The notes below the pieces were generated by a model that was not told the origin of the DNA, made no database searches, and saw nothing but the letters and a program-made list of their open reading frames with translations. DNA of 64,000 nt from G963668345 sp965206025 (GTDB lineage: Bacteria; Acidobacteriota; Terriglobia; Bryobacterales; UBA6623). This document shows positions 44,819 through 54,303 of this stretch, in pieces (within the stretch, counting starts at the first letter, position 1; the number at the start of each line of letters is the position of its first letter). The translations under genes were made by a program, and so were the position numbers. The stretch is taken from assembly GCA_965206025.1 (NCBI GenBank), contig CBDBIU010000004.1, positions 1,240,001 to 1,304,000 on the forward strand, written 5' to 3'.

Positions 44819-45658
44819 TCATTTCTTGCGGCAAACGATCTCCCATGGCGCCGAGCGCTCTCGCTTCACGTTGTCGAGCATGTTGGCGGCCTTGGCCGGG
44901 AAATCTTCTCCCATCAGAATGTGCAAACCGAGCGGCGGAGGGCCGCCGGCCGCCCTGCGCTGGAGTTGGGTGAAGAAACCCAGAGCGAACGCCGTACGGT
45001 CGCTCCGGCTCTCGATTTCAAAGCCCGCTGCCTCAAGCATCAAGCGCAGCCGGTCGATCGAAACCAGGAAACTGGTTTCCGGAGTCGCCGCCCAGGGTAC
45101 CGGGAACGTCAGGTCGCCGCCAGCTGGCCCTTCGAGAATATCGTAGATACCGAACGTCGCCCCAGACCGAATAACGCGATGGACTTCTCGATAGAGGTCG
45201 GGTTTGTCGGCTATGTTCATGGCGACGTGAATCGTATAGGCGCCGTCGAAGGCGTCATCGGCGAAGGGCATATCGAGAGCGCTGCCCTCCCGGTAGGAAA
45301 CCTTGTCCCCAAGGCCGACCTTTGCGGCCAACATCCGAGCGACGTCGCAGTACTCCGGCGTGAGGTCGATGCCCGTGACGTGGCAGCCATGGTTTTCCGC
45401 CAGATAGCGCGCCGTACCGCCGAGTCCCGAACCGACGTCCAGGATCCGCATGCCGGGCTCAAAACCGAGCTGATCGATTAGGTGAACGCTGGCGGCGCGC
45501 CCCCCTATATGAAATTCGTCCACCGGAGCCAGGTCGGCCGGAGTGATGTCGCCGCCATGCGCTACGGCTTTCTCGAGACCCTCTAGGATGGCCTCGGCCA
45601 GGCCGCCGAGCGTGTAATGATCGCTAACCCTTTTCTCGATGGACATAACCTGCCTCAA
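44819..45658 (-). CDS. Class I SAM-dependent methyltransferase
   Basis: 279 residues (274 from the second ATG). Motif I ILDVGSGLGGTARYLAE (~residue 73) binds S-adenosylmethionine; VTGIDLTPEYCDVARML and ALDMPFADDAFDGAYTIHVA follow in the right order. The architecture resembles UbiE or glycine/sarcosine-type methyltransferases with a GTARYLAENHGCHV core. Substrate unknown. Confidence 0.88.
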   Translation of the reverse strand: MRQVMSIEKRVSDHYTLGGLAEAILEGLEKAVAHGGDITPADLAPVDEFHIGGRAASVHLIDQLGFEPGMRILDVGSGLGGTARYLAENHGCHVTGIDLTPEYCDVARMLAAKVGLGDKVSYREGSALDMPFADDAFDGAYTIHVAMNIADKPDLYREVHRVIRSGATFGIYDILEGPAGGDLTFPVPWAATPETSFLVSIDRLRLMLEAAGFEIESRSDRTAFALGFFTQLQRRAAGGPPPLGLHILMGEDFPAKAANMLDNVKRERSAPWEIVCRKK

Positions 45659-45692
45659 GCGTTGCTGCGCCGGACCCGCCCTAGCCGAGGAG

Positions 45693-45766
45693 TGCGTAGG
45701 GTCGGGCCACCGTGCCTGCCTAGTAAGTCTGCGTAGGGTCGGGCCACCGTGCCCGCCCGGTAAGTC
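45693..45766 (+). repeat. Two tandem 37-bp repeats upstream of the methyltransferase
   Basis: Units TGCGTAGGGTCGGGCCACCG plus 17 bp are repeated once with two mismatches (45693-45729 and 45730-45766). They lie ~35 bp upstream of the methyltransferase start on the minus strand and resemble the GTAGGG-headed palindromes found at 50249, 58110 and 62034. Confidence 0.6.
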
Positions 45767-45866
45767 AATATACGATCTTTAGCACACATTCGCACTGGAC
45801 AATGTGTACTGATCGGTCAGCGGACCGGCGCCACGGCTGGGGACGCCCGCGGCGCGCTTTCGGGAC

Positions 45867-46658
45867 CTACTGGCACGTGAAACCGCCGTCCACCATGAGA
45901 GAAGATCCGGTTACCCACTTCGATTCATCGGATGCCAGGTAGACGGCGGCCCAGGCGCAGTCCTCGGGAGTTCCTACCCTGCCGATGGGATGCAGATCCA
46001 CGACATCGCGGTAACTCAAGCCCGGCGGGAACTTCTTGTCGGGGTTGGCTTCCATTTCCCGCAGTTGCTCGCGGTTCAGCTCGGTGCGCACCCAGCCCGG
46101 GCAGATCGAATTGGCGCGAATCCCGTCGGGCGCGAAATCGAGAGCCATGCATTTCATCAGAAGCTCCTGGGCGGCTTTGGCGGCGTTGTAGCAACCGGTT
46201 TTTGTCTGGCCCACGTAGGCCGAGACGGAGGAAACCATGATAATCGACCCGCCCCCTGTGTTCTTCATTTCGGGAATGGCGTACTTGGAACAAAGCCATG
46301 ATCCTTTGGCATTGATATCAAAGGTGCGCTGCCATTCTTCCTCGTCGAGATCCAAAATCGTCTTGATGCTGCCGCGAACCCCGGCATTGTTTACGAGAAT
46401 GTCGAGCTTGCCGTAGCGTTTCACGGTTTCGCCGACCATGTTTTCGACATCCGCTGCTTGGGAAACATCGCATGCGATGTGAGACGCTTCCCCCTGTCCC
46501 TCCCGTATCGTGGTCACGGTTTGCTTGAGTGTGGCCGCTGTGCGGCCGCAAACCAGAACCTTAGCGCCCTCGCGCGCGAACGCCGTCGCGATGGCCGCGC
46601 CAATACCTGCGCCGCCACCAGTCACGATGGCGACCTTGTCCTTCAGTCTGTCCGGCAT
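45867..46658 (-). CDS. SDR family oxidoreductase
   Basis: 263 residues from ATG 46658, preceded by AGGGGACAACA; the upstream ATG at 46679 is less likely. Classical SDR motifs: TGGGAGIG (~residue 13), NNAGVRG (~87), and catalytic YNAAK (~156). Closes with a conserved VTGSSLMVDGGFTC tail. Substrate unknown; SDRs near sugar transporters often oxidise polyols or sugar acids. Confidence 0.88.
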   Translation of the reverse strand: MPDRLKDKVAIVTGGGAGIGAAIATAFAREGAKVLVCGRTAATLKQTVTTIREGQGEASHIACDVSQAADVENMVGETVKRYGKLDILVNNAGVRGSIKTILDLDEEEWQRTFDINAKGSWLCSKYAIPEMKNTGGGSIIMVSSVSAYVGQTKTGCYNAAKAAQELLMKCMALDFAPDGIRANSICPGWVRTELNREQLREMEANPDKKFPPGLSYRDVVDLHPIGRVGTPEDCAWAAVYLASDESKWVTGSSLMVDGGFTCQ

Positions 46659-46686
46659 TTGTTGTCCCCTTATCAGCAAGAATGGC

Positions 46687-46856
46687 TAGCCCGCATTTCT
46701 CGCCAGCTGACGGTCGAAGCACGCAATAGGCCCGCCATTACTGCGTTACGCTTGCTCACCGTACTCAACGTACTGTTCAAGTACGCCTACGCGCGCCTCG
46801 TACGGATGGGCCTCTCACTCACTTGGCCCTCGCCACGTGGTGAGAAAAGCGGGCTA
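46687..46856 (+). repeat. Dispersed TIR repeat, complete copy (R7)
   Basis: 170 bp. Left end TAGCCCGCATTTCTCGCCAG with CTGACGGTCGAAGCACGCAA, right end CACGTGGTGAGAAAAGCGGG then CTA. Interior blocks TTACGCTTGCTCACCGTACT and CAAGTACGCCTACGCGCGCC parallel R3, R6 and R8. It ends just upstream of the SDR gene start. Confidence 0.75.
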
Positions 46857-47208
46857 TCTAGCGCTTACTCGCAAAAGTTTGCGTATTGACAAAGGCTTTT
46901 CCCGAAGGATCGTACGCCTCTCTGTCTAACCCGGAAGTGGTTTGTCCACAGAGCCTGCCGAGCCGTGACCGTGAGGGAGTGTCGATGGTCCCGCGGCCCA
47001 CCCAAGGGAATGAAAGCCGCTGGGTCTTCGACCGAGCGGTCCAGTAATTGCCGCCCATGGGCGATCGTGAACTTATGCGACCAAGGCCTAGGAAGGCGGC
47101 AGGATCGCCGGCCCGTACTCGAAACTAAACCATCAACGGTGGCGGGCGGCTACCCGGGGCACCGTAGGTCGAGCGTTTGATCCCAGGCCACGGCTCCTTA
47201 TTCGTCAT
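46857..47208. other. Intergenic region, nothing recognised
   Basis: About 350 bp between R7 and the sugar porter stop. A GCAAAAGTTTGC palindrome lies near 46870. No gene or RNA is supported. Confidence 0.4.
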
Positions 47209-48576
47209 TCAGGCCTTCCGCCAGGAGGCGGCGATCTCCTCCAGTGTTCTGCCCTTAGTCTCGGGTAGCAGCTTCACTCCAAATAGGATCGAAAATACGC
47301 AGATCACGGCAGAAACCGCGAAGACCCCTGCGATTGAGCCGATGATTTTCTCGGAAAACCCCGCCAGAACCGGAAAGATCTGCGCCGCCGAGAAACCGCC
47401 GATCCAGACGACTGTCGTTGCTATGGCGACGCCCTTCGCTCGAATTCGCGTCGGGAACAGCTCCGAGATCATCAGCCACGGCAGCGGCCCGAGCCCCAGG
47501 TGATGGGGAATCGTGGTGAAAATGATGACCAGGATGATGATCGGCCCGGTCCAGGCGAGTTGAAAGGCCGTTCCGGCGAAGGCGAGTGAAAAGATCATCG
47601 CGACGGAAGTCCAAATCCACAGCGGCCGGCGTCCGACTCTATCCACCAGCGAAATGCAGAGCACGGTGAATATCATGTTGAAGACATTCAAGATCAGCGA
47701 GTTGAAAATCGCCATACTGGGGTCGTCATACCCTCCCCGCTGGAACACGACCGGCAAGTAGTAGGCGACACCGCTCCAGCCCGTCAAGTTGTTGAAGAAC
47801 GCCAGCAGGCACGCGCAAAGCAGCGCCATCTTCATGCCCGGCAGAAACAGCTCCCCAAAGCTCCCCGTTTTTTGAGAGAGATCCGCCCGAATCTCCGCCA
47901 TTCCTTTCTTCGCCGACTCGGCGCCGTCAATGCGGGTCAAAATGGCTTCGGCTTCCTCCTCGTGTCCGTTCTCCGCAAGCCAGCGCGGACTCTTGGGCAC
48001 CATCGTCAGCAGGACGACGAAAATGGCGATGGGCACGATCTCCGAGGCGAACATCCAGCGCCAGTGCGCTCCGAAGGAGAGATAGTAGCCAACCAGCATC
48101 GAGCTCGTGGAGCCCACGGTAATGGCCATCTGATACATGAGACCTAAGCGGCCCCGAAATCGGGCAGGGGCCAACTCGGCGATATACATCGGCGACGCGA
48201 TGGAAGACAGGCCGATCGCCACCCCGCCGATGAAGCGGAACACGTTGAAGGTGACGAGGTCTTTGGGTAGGGCGGTACCTACCGCGCTGGCCGCGAATAG
48301 GAGGCCGGCAAAGATGAGAGTGTTTCGCCGGCCGAACTTGTCGCAAAACCAGATCCCGCCAAAAGGGCCGAAGATGCAGCCCAGCGTCCCGCTGGCGACG
48401 GAAAACCCGAACCAGGCGTCCGTGTCCGCAAGGTTGAAGTAGTCCTTCCAAAAGAGCTGTCCGGCGGCGATGATGTGAAGGTCATAGCCGAACAGAAGCC
48501 CCCCGAAGGCGGCAACAGAGGCCACTAGGAAGGCGTACTTTATGCTGTGCTTCTGCTGTGGGTCGGCGTCGTCCAT
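47209..48576 (-). CDS. MFS sugar porter family transporter
   Basis: 455 residues with 12 predicted helices. Sugar porter signatures: FIGGVAIGLSSIASPMYIAE and PARFRGRLG (~residue 120), PKSPRWLAENG after helix 6, DRVGRRPLW (~310) and the LLPETKGRTLEE end. Likely proton-coupled hexose, pentose or inositol uptake. Preceded by ~160 bp before the next gene; its own promoter is not evident. Confidence 0.9.
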   Translation of the reverse strand: MDDADPQQKHSIKYAFLVASVAAFGGLLFGYDLHIIAAGQLFWKDYFNLADTDAWFGFSVASGTLGCIFGPFGGIWFCDKFGRRNTLIFAGLLFAASAVGTALPKDLVTFNVFRFIGGVAIGLSSIASPMYIAELAPARFRGRLGLMYQMAITVGSTSSMLVGYYLSFGAHWRWMFASEIVPIAIFVVLLTMVPKSPRWLAENGHEEEAEAILTRIDGAESAKKGMAEIRADLSQKTGSFGELFLPGMKMALLCACLLAFFNNLTGWSGVAYYLPVVFQRGGYDDPSMAIFNSLILNVFNMIFTVLCISLVDRVGRRPLWIWTSVAMIFSLAFAGTAFQLAWTGPIIILVIIFTTIPHHLGLGPLPWLMISELFPTRIRAKGVAIATTVVWIGGFSAAQIFPVLAGFSEKIIGSIAGVFAVSAVICVFSILFGVKLLPETKGRTLEEIAASWRKA

Positions 48577-48733
48577 GTTGGTGATTTCGAGCGGGTAATG
48601 GTCCGGGGGCCGGGAGGCCCTCCCCAGTGTATCCTCATCCCGGGTGTGGCGAAACCGATTTCGCCGGAGACGCCGGTGGGGACAATCGGGCTAGCTTGTC
48701 TCGAGGGCAGTCCGGTAAGCGAAAGGGCCTTAG

Positions 48734-49699
48734 CTACGCCAGAACCTCGGGATTGACGACGAACTGCGGGCGGCGGCCTTCCAAGACCGCGACCATATCG
48801 TCGGCCATGGACTTAAAGATGCGGCCCATCGCTCCAGGAGTCATGCCGAGAGCGTGCGGAGCGGTCAGGCAATTGGGGTGTTGAAACAAGGGGTGGCTGG
48901 AATCGGGTGGTTCAGGTTCGAACACATCTAGTGCAACACCGGCCAAGGTCCCGTTTTCCAAGGATTCGAGCAGCACATCGAAGCTCTCGATTAGACCCCC
49001 CCGAGCGAGGTTAATGAGATAGGCTCCTCGCTTGGCCGACTTGAGGTTCTCGCGGTTGATGAGCCCGCGGGTTTCGGGGGTGGAGGGAGCGTGCAAGCAG
49101 ATGAAATCGGCCCTCGCAAGCAATGTCTCGAGGTCCACGATCTCGACGCCCAGGGGCTCGGCTTGCTCGGCCGTCACGTAGGGGTCGAAGCTGAGGATCG
49201 TCATATTGAACGGGCGAATCAGTTCGGCCAAGATCTGACCGATGCGGCCCAACCCGATGATGCCTAGCGTGGCTCCATCGAGGTCACCCGGTTTGGTTTC
49301 GTATCGGCTGCGCCAATTGCCGGCTTTGAACTCTCGATCCCAATAGCTGAGACGCTTGGCGAGAGCCAGTACCAGAGCGACGGAAGCTTCGGCTACGGCT
49401 CGCGCCCCGGCGCCGGGAGCGTACACCAGGGGAATGTTCCGGCGCGTAGCCGCGGCTACGTCAACCTGGTCATAGCCGACCCCGCAGCGGCCAATGACCT
49501 TGAGATCCCGCGCCGCGTCGATGACCTCCGCATTCGCCAGGCCGTCGCCGCGAACAACGAGTCCGATGACATCATCCAGCAGGGGAAGCAGCGACGGGGG
49601 CTTCCCGTCGGGGGCGATGCTCACTTCGCCCTTTGAGCTCAAGATATCGATAGCGATCTGGTCGATGGGGCCGGTGGCGAGAATTTTGGCGTTGGTCAT
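48734..49699 (-). CDS. D-2-hydroxyacid dehydrogenase (phosphoglycerate dehydrogenase-like)
   Basis: 321 residues. Rossmann motif GLGRIGQILAELIRPF (~150), catalytic arginine in INLARGGLIE (~232), glutamate in DVFEPEPPDSS (~262) and histidine in TAPHALGM (~283). NAD-dependent, and short enough to lack the ACT domain of biosynthetic SerA, so the substrate could be any 2-hydroxyacid. Confidence 0.9.
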   Translation of the reverse strand: MTNAKILATGPIDQIAIDILSSKGEVSIAPDGKPPSLLPLLDDVIGLVVRGDGLANAEVIDAARDLKVIGRCGVGYDQVDVAAATRRNIPLVYAPGAGARAVAEASVALVLALAKRLSYWDREFKAGNWRSRYETKPGDLDGATLGIIGLGRIGQILAELIRPFNMTILSFDPYVTAEQAEPLGVEIVDLETLLARADFICLHAPSTPETRGLINRENLKSAKRGAYLINLARGGLIESFDVLLESLENGTLAGVALDVFEPEPPDSSHPLFQHPNCLTAPHALGMTPGAMGRIFKSMADDMVAVLEGRRPQFVVNPEVLA

Positions 49700-49790
49700 G
49701 TCGGCGATTTCTTCCTACTTTCGCAGATCCGCGAGGTTGTTAGGCAGAGTCCGAAGTATAGAATAAAATCGAGCCTTCGATGCGTTAAGC

Positions 49791-50213
49791 CTAACCGCCC
49801 GCCTGCAGTTCGCTAAAGAAGAAGGCTATCTCGACGGCGGCTGTCTCCGGCGCGTCGGAGCCGTGGACGGCGTTGCGTTCGATGTTCGTCCCGAACTTGG
49901 CTCGGATCGTGCCCGGCGCGGCCTTCGCCGGGTCGGTCGCGCCCATGATTTTCCGCAACTTGGAGATAGCGTCTTCCCGTTCGAGGGCCATGGGGACGAC
50001 CGGGCCCTCGGTCATGAACTTGACCAATGAGTCGAAAAACGGCTTCCCTCGGTGAACTTGATAGAAGGCCTCGGCTTGCTGCCGATCAAGGTGTACCATT
50101 TTCATGGCCAGTATGCGGAAGCTGGCTTTCTCGATCTCGGCGATGATTTCGCCGATGTGCCCGGCGGCGGTCGAGTCCGGCTTGATGATGGTCAGTGTTC
50201 GTTCGATTGCCAT
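49791..50213 (-). CDS. ndk: Nucleoside diphosphate kinase
   Basis: 140 residues, full length. TLTIIKPDS at the start, phosphohistidine in NAVHGSDAP (~residue 117) and EIAFFFSE at the end. It transfers gamma-phosphate between nucleotides and can use GTP/ATP formed by the succinyl-CoA ligase encoded just upstream on the same strand. Confidence 0.95.
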   Translation of the reverse strand: MAIERTLTIIKPDSTAAGHIGEIIAEIEKASFRILAMKMVHLDRQQAEAFYQVHRGKPFFDSLVKFMTEGPVVPMALEREDAISKLRKIMGATDPAKAAPGTIRAKFGTNIERNAVHGSDAPETAAVEIAFFFSELQAGG

Positions 50214-50248
50214 AGGAAACCAAATACCTCATTCCCCATCCGCTGCAT

Positions 50249-50268
50249 GGGCGCAATGAATTGCGCCC
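50249..50268 (+). repeat. Palindromic intergenic repeat, GTAGGG type
   Basis: GGGCGCAATGAATTGCGCCC has 9-bp arms around a 2-bp centre and is followed by CTAC (GTAG inverted). It lies between sucD and ndk and shares the GTAG-headed palindrome layout with 58110-58129 and 62034-62053. May also act as an RNA hairpin in the sucCD-ndk transcript. Confidence 0.5.
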
Positions 50269-50297
50269 TACTGAGAATCGGGGCCGTGCGTTTGAAG

Positions 50298-51167
50298 CTA
50301 ACCCAACAACAGCTTCGCCAGCGTCGTGCCCATCTCGGCCGGCGAGGGTGCTACAGCGATGCCGGCGGCTTCGAGCACCTGAACCTTTTCAGCGGCCGTA
50401 CCCTTTCCCCCGGAGATGATAGCCCCGGCGTGCCCCATGCGGCGGCCAGGAGGAGCTGTCCGCCCGGCGATGAAAGCAGCAACGGGCTTCTTGAAAGACT
50501 CCCTGATGTAGCCGGCAGCCTCTTCTTCAGCCGTGCCGCCGATTTCGCCGATCAGCAAAACGGCGCTCGTCTCGGGATCTTCGTTGAAAAGCTTGAGGGC
50601 GTCGACAAAGCTTGTCCCAATGATCGGATCACCGCCGATCCCGATGCAGGTCGACTGCCCAATGCCCAGCGCGGTCAGTTGAGCCACGGCTTCGTAGGTC
50701 AGCGTTCCCGAACGCGACACCACGCCCACGCTCCCCGGCTCGTGGATGTAGCCCGGCATGATCCCCAACTTGCACTTACCCGGCGAGATGATGCCCGGGC
50801 AGTTAGGACCGATCAAACGGGTTCTCCGGTCGCGGAGGAAATCAGCCACTGCCACCATGTCCTGGGCGGGAATGCCTTCGGTGATGCAAACGGCCAGGGC
50901 AAGGCCCGCGTCGGCGGCTTCCATGACGGCGTCCGCCGCGCCCGCCGCCGGAACGAAGATGATCGAGGCTTGCGGCTGAACTTGCTCCACCGCCTGCCGA
51001 ACCGTATCGAAAACCGGCAATCCAAGCTGCTTGGTTCCGCCCTTGCCCGGTCTAACGCCGCCGACGATCTTGCTGCCGTAGTTGATGCATTGCTCGGCGT
51101 GGAATTGTCCCGCTCGCCCGAAGCCCTGGACGATGATAGGCGTGTTCTCGTCAACCAGAATGCTCAT
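50298..51167 (-). CDS. sucD: Succinate-CoA ligase, alpha subunit
   Basis: 289 residues. CoA-binding VQGFGRAGQFHAEQCINYG near the start and the phosphohistidine loop MGHAGAIISGGKGTA (~residue 245) are intact. With SucC it interconverts succinyl-CoA and succinate with substrate-level phosphorylation in the TCA cycle. It follows sucC by 18 bp. Confidence 0.95.
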   Translation of the reverse strand: MSILVDENTPIIVQGFGRAGQFHAEQCINYGSKIVGGVRPGKGGTKQLGLPVFDTVRQAVEQVQPQASIIFVPAAGAADAVMEAADAGLALAVCITEGIPAQDMVAVADFLRDRRTRLIGPNCPGIISPGKCKLGIMPGYIHEPGSVGVVSRSGTLTYEAVAQLTALGIGQSTCIGIGGDPIIGTSFVDALKLFNEDPETSAVLLIGEIGGTAEEEAAGYIRESFKKPVAAFIAGRTAPPGRRMGHAGAIISGGKGTAAEKVQVLEAAGIAVAPSPAEMGTTLAKLLLG

Positions 51168-51185
51168 TGATCGATCGTTTCGGTT

Positions 51186-52343
51186 TTAGCCTGCCAGCGC
51201 GACGACTTTTTCGGCCGCTTCCCGCATATTTTGGGCGACTGTAAAGTTCATCCCCGATTCATTGAGAATCTTGCGTCCGATTTCGACGTTCGTCCCTTCG
51301 AGACGCAGCACGATCGGCGCTTTGATATCTAGCTCCCGGGCGGCGGCGACTACGCCTTCGGCCAAAACGTCCACCTGCAGAATGCCGCCGAAAATGTTGA
51401 TGAGGATCGCCTTCACATTGGGATCGGAGAGGATGATCCGAAATCCGTTCTTGATCTGGTCGGCGTTGGCGCCGCCGCCGACGTCGAGAAAGTTGGCCGG
51501 GCTGCCGCCCGCGTGCTGAATGATGTCCATCGTCGCCATGGCCAGACCGGCGCCGTTGACCATGCACCCGACGTTGCCGTCGAGTTTGATGTAGTTCAGT
51601 CCGTGGTTAATCGCGTCGGTTTCGAGGGGTTCTTCCTCATCGAGATCGCGCAGCTCGCTTAATTCGGGATGCCGAAACAGCCCGTTGTCATCAAGATCCA
51701 TTTTGGCGTCAAGCGCGACGGCCCGGCCATCTTCGGTGAGTACGAACGGGTTGATTTCGACCAGATTCGCGGTGGTCGCCCGATAGGTTTCCGCCAAGGC
51801 CGTCATGGCTTCGACCACCGCTCCGACTGTTTCCGTCCCCACGCCCATGCCGAAGGCCAAACGCCGCGCTTGATAGCCCGACAGCCCGACGCCGGGGTGC
51901 ATCGTCTCCTTGAGGATCAACCCCGGCGTCTTGGCCGCGACTTCCTCAATCTCCACGCCGCCCGCCGATGACGCCATCAGCACCGGCTTTTGCACGTTAC
52001 GGTCAAGGACAACACCGAGATAGAGCTCGCGATCGATCGGCAGGGTCTCTTCGACGAGCACGCGCTTGACAAGGCGTCCTTGGGGTCCGGTCTGGTGGGT
52101 CACCAGGGTCATGCCGATCATCCGGCCCGCAATTTCCCCAGCCTGATCAGCGTTGTCGGCAATCTTTACCCCGCCGCCTTTGCCGCGGCCGCCGGCATGG
52201 ATCTGCGCTTTCACGATGACTCGGCCGCCTAGTTCTTCGGCGGCTGCTTTGGCTTCTTCCGCCGAAAACGCTACCCGGCCCCGCGGCACGGGAACGCCAT
52301 GCTGACACAGAATCACCTTAGCTTGATACTCGTGGATTTTCAT
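51186..52343 (-). CDS. sucC: Succinate-CoA ligase [ADP-forming], beta subunit
   Basis: 385 residues. ATP-grasp domain begins MKIHEYQAKVILCQHGVPVP, with VKAQIHAGGRGKGGGVK (~residue 45) and the GCMVNGAGLAMATMD and FGGILQVDVLAEGV segments. First gene of a sucC-sucD-ndk row. Divergent from trpD with ~80 bp between starts. Confidence 0.95.
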   Translation of the reverse strand: MKIHEYQAKVILCQHGVPVPRGRVAFSAEEAKAAAEELGGRVIVKAQIHAGGRGKGGGVKIADNADQAGEIAGRMIGMTLVTHQTGPQGRLVKRVLVEETLPIDRELYLGVVLDRNVQKPVLMASSAGGVEIEEVAAKTPGLILKETMHPGVGLSGYQARRLAFGMGVGTETVGAVVEAMTALAETYRATTANLVEINPFVLTEDGRAVALDAKMDLDDNGLFRHPELSELRDLDEEEPLETDAINHGLNYIKLDGNVGCMVNGAGLAMATMDIIQHAGGSPANFLDVGGGANADQIKNGFRIILSDPNVKAILINIFGGILQVDVLAEGVVAAARELDIKAPIVLRLEGTNVEIGRKILNESGMNFTVAQNMREAAEKVVALAG

Positions 52344-52422
52344 TCCGAAAAGCGGCGCGTGGTAGGATCGGGGAAATCAGAATCCTCAACTATAAGATAT
52401 CGCAAGAGAGGAACGCAAACCG

Positions 52423-53460
52423 ATGGCCGCAGCCCTGGAAGCCCTGCACAAGGTGGCCCGACGAGACGATTTGAGCGAAACGGGAGCCGCCGAAGTGATG
52501 CGGGAAATCCTCGCCGGGGAAGTAAGTCCGACGTTGATCGGCGCTCTGCTGACGGCCCTCCGAATGAAGGGGGAAACGGTCGACGAGATCGTCGGGTTCG
52601 CGCGCGCGATGCGGGCCGCCGCCGCTCGGGTCGAGAGTCCCTCGATCGATCCGTCGTCGCTGGTGGACACCTGTGGCACGGGAGGCGACGGGCTGCACTC
52701 GTTCAACATCTCGACGGTCAGCGCCTTCGTCGTCGCCGGCGCGGGCGTCCGGGTAGCGAAACACGGCAATAGGTCCATCTCCAGCCGCTGTGGGAGCGCC
52801 GATGTACTCGAGGCGGTTGGAGTCAACGTTCGGCTGGAGCCGAAGCAGATCGCGGCGTCCATCGAGGAGGTGGGCATCGGGTTCCTGTTCGCGCCGCTGA
52901 TCCATCCGGCGATGAAGCACGCCCAGCCGGTCCGCGCCGAGCTGAAGATGCGAACCGTGTTCAACATGCTCGGACCGTTAACGAATCCGACGGCGGCGGG
53001 GGCGCAGGTGGTCGGAGTCTTTGAGGCAACGCTTGTTCCGATGCTGGGCGAGGCGCTTCGACGCTTGGGCGTGCAGCACGCCTTCGTCGTCCATGGCAGC
53101 GATGGGCTGGACGAGATCACCACGACCGGGCCGACAACGGTGGCCGAGGTTGCCGGCGGCAAGGTGATCGAAAGTGAGATCCGGCCGGCTGATTTCGGCT
53201 TACTGGAAGCCGATGCTCGAGACCTCGTTGGCGGGGATGGAGAAGAGAATGCCGGCATTCTTCGCGAAATTTTGGCGGGCCAGCCCGGGCCCAAACGGGA
53301 CATTGTTCTGACCAACGCCGCGGCGGCGCTGGTAGCGGCCGGAGAGGCTAGGGACCTGCGAGCCGGTGCAAAGCTGGCGGCGCAATCGATTGACTCGGGC
53401 AAGGCGGCCCGGAAGCTAGAGGAGCTGGTTCGCTTTACGAGTCAGTTTGGCCCGGAGTGA
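52423..53460 (+). CDS. trpD: Anthranilate phosphoribosyltransferase
   Basis: 345 residues. CGTGGDGLHSFNIST (~85) binds PRPP, KHGNRSISSRCGSADVLEAV (~112) is the second signature, and HPAMKHAQPVRAELKMRT follows. It catalyses the second step of tryptophan synthesis. No other trp gene is next to it. The ribosome site GAGAGGAACGC lies ahead of the ATG. Confidence 0.95.
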   Translation: MAAALEALHKVARRDDLSETGAAEVMREILAGEVSPTLIGALLTALRMKGETVDEIVGFARAMRAAAARVESPSIDPSSLVDTCGTGGDGLHSFNISTVSAFVVAGAGVRVAKHGNRSISSRCGSADVLEAVGVNVRLEPKQIAASIEEVGIGFLFAPLIHPAMKHAQPVRAELKMRTVFNMLGPLTNPTAAGAQVVGVFEATLVPMLGEALRRLGVQHAFVVHGSDGLDEITTTGPTTVAEVAGGKVIESEIRPADFGLLEADARDLVGGDGEENAGILREILAGQPGPKRDIVLTNAAAALVAAGEARDLRAGAKLAAQSIDSGKAARKLEELVRFTSQFGPE

Positions 53461-53491
53461 GGAGGCGAACCGTGCCCCGCGGCTTCGCCCT

Positions 53492-53902
53492 TTAGGAACT
53501 GGAACCCAGATGAGGCTGCACAACCTGAATATCGGTTCGAGGAAAATCGTTTCCCTTGCACAAGACAGGTTCTCCCTGTGCCTTCGCTAGCGCGTACACG
53601 CAGCAATCGCCTAGATTGAGATCCGCCGGGTGCCTTCCCTTACCGTATTCCCGCCACGCTATTTTCGCGATTTCGGACTGCCTGGCATCCAAGGGGATGA
53701 TCCGGATCTCGGCCGTGTACAGGAACAGCTCAAGATCCGCGCCGGCTTCCGGACCGTAGCGACCTTCAAGTACCATGTGCGCTTCCAGGGACGTGACGGA
53801 TGAAACCAACCGCAGCGGAGCCGTTGTAAGGGCGTCCAGAAACGCCTGCCGGTCCGGTTCGCTTCTAAGAATCGCCGTGAGTGCGGACGTGTCGATTACC
53901 AT
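53492..53902 (-). CDS. vapC: VapC-type PIN domain toxin
   Basis: 136 residues. PIN ribonuclease acidic residues: IDTSALTAILRSEPD (D4), LEAHMVLEG (E~41), and LNLGDCCVYALAKA (D~98) with a following GNDFPRTDI. It cleaves RNA and is normally silenced by the antitoxin encoded 2 bp upstream. The full toxin-antitoxin pair appears intact. Confidence 0.9.
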   Translation of the reverse strand: MVIDTSALTAILRSEPDRQAFLDALTTAPLRLVSSVTSLEAHMVLEGRYGPEAGADLELFLYTAEIRIIPLDARQSEIAKIAWREYGKGRHPADLNLGDCCVYALAKAQGEPVLCKGNDFPRTDIQVVQPHLGSSS

Positions 53903-53904
53903 TC

Positions 53905-54174
53905 TCAGCCGGGGATGCCGTGCTCGTCATACCCAAGGATTTCTTCATCTGAGCGAGCGTCCAGCACCGGCCGCTGTGCGCAGCGGTCTGAGATCTCGAT
54001 CAGTTTTCGCATCACGACCGGATCGGGCGTGCGGTTGTTTTCCTTGGAAAGCCGATCGCGGAGCGACTTTCTCACCACCTCGGTCAGGGACTCCCCTGTA
54101 CGTCCCGAAATCTCTCGAGCCAGCCGATAGGCCTCGGGATCTTTGATATTGAGCGGCGGCAGTTTCTGCGGCAT
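53905..54174 (-). CDS. vapB: VapB-type antitoxin
   Basis: 89 residues from ATG 54174, preceded by TAGGAGGAATGGAG; the frame extends upstream but without this site. LNIKDPEAYRLAREISGRTG and TEVVRKSLRDRLSKE are typical of the ribbon-helix-helix VapB/PSK antitoxins; the C-terminal tail (SDEEILGYDEHGIPG) wraps the toxin. It would also bind its own promoter. The 2-bp gap to vapC indicates translational coupling. Confidence 0.85.
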   Translation of the reverse strand: MPQKLPPLNIKDPEAYRLAREISGRTGESLTEVVRKSLRDRLSKENNRTPDPVVMRKLIEISDRCAQRPVLDARSDEEILGYDEHGIPG

Positions 54175-54303
54175 GATTACTCCATTCCTCCTAATTATAC
54201 TCCAAGAAGTTAATTTTCGTCTCAAGAGCGAAGCCCGGGGGTGCCCGGCAAACCAGAGGCGGCGCAAGCGGGGCACCCTCACGCTGAACCCTCAACCAAC
54301 CAA

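Noticed and set aside
50052..51170. 372-codon plus-strand frame opposite ndk and sucD
   Set aside because: Antisense shadow of two well-conserved enzymes in GC-rich DNA.
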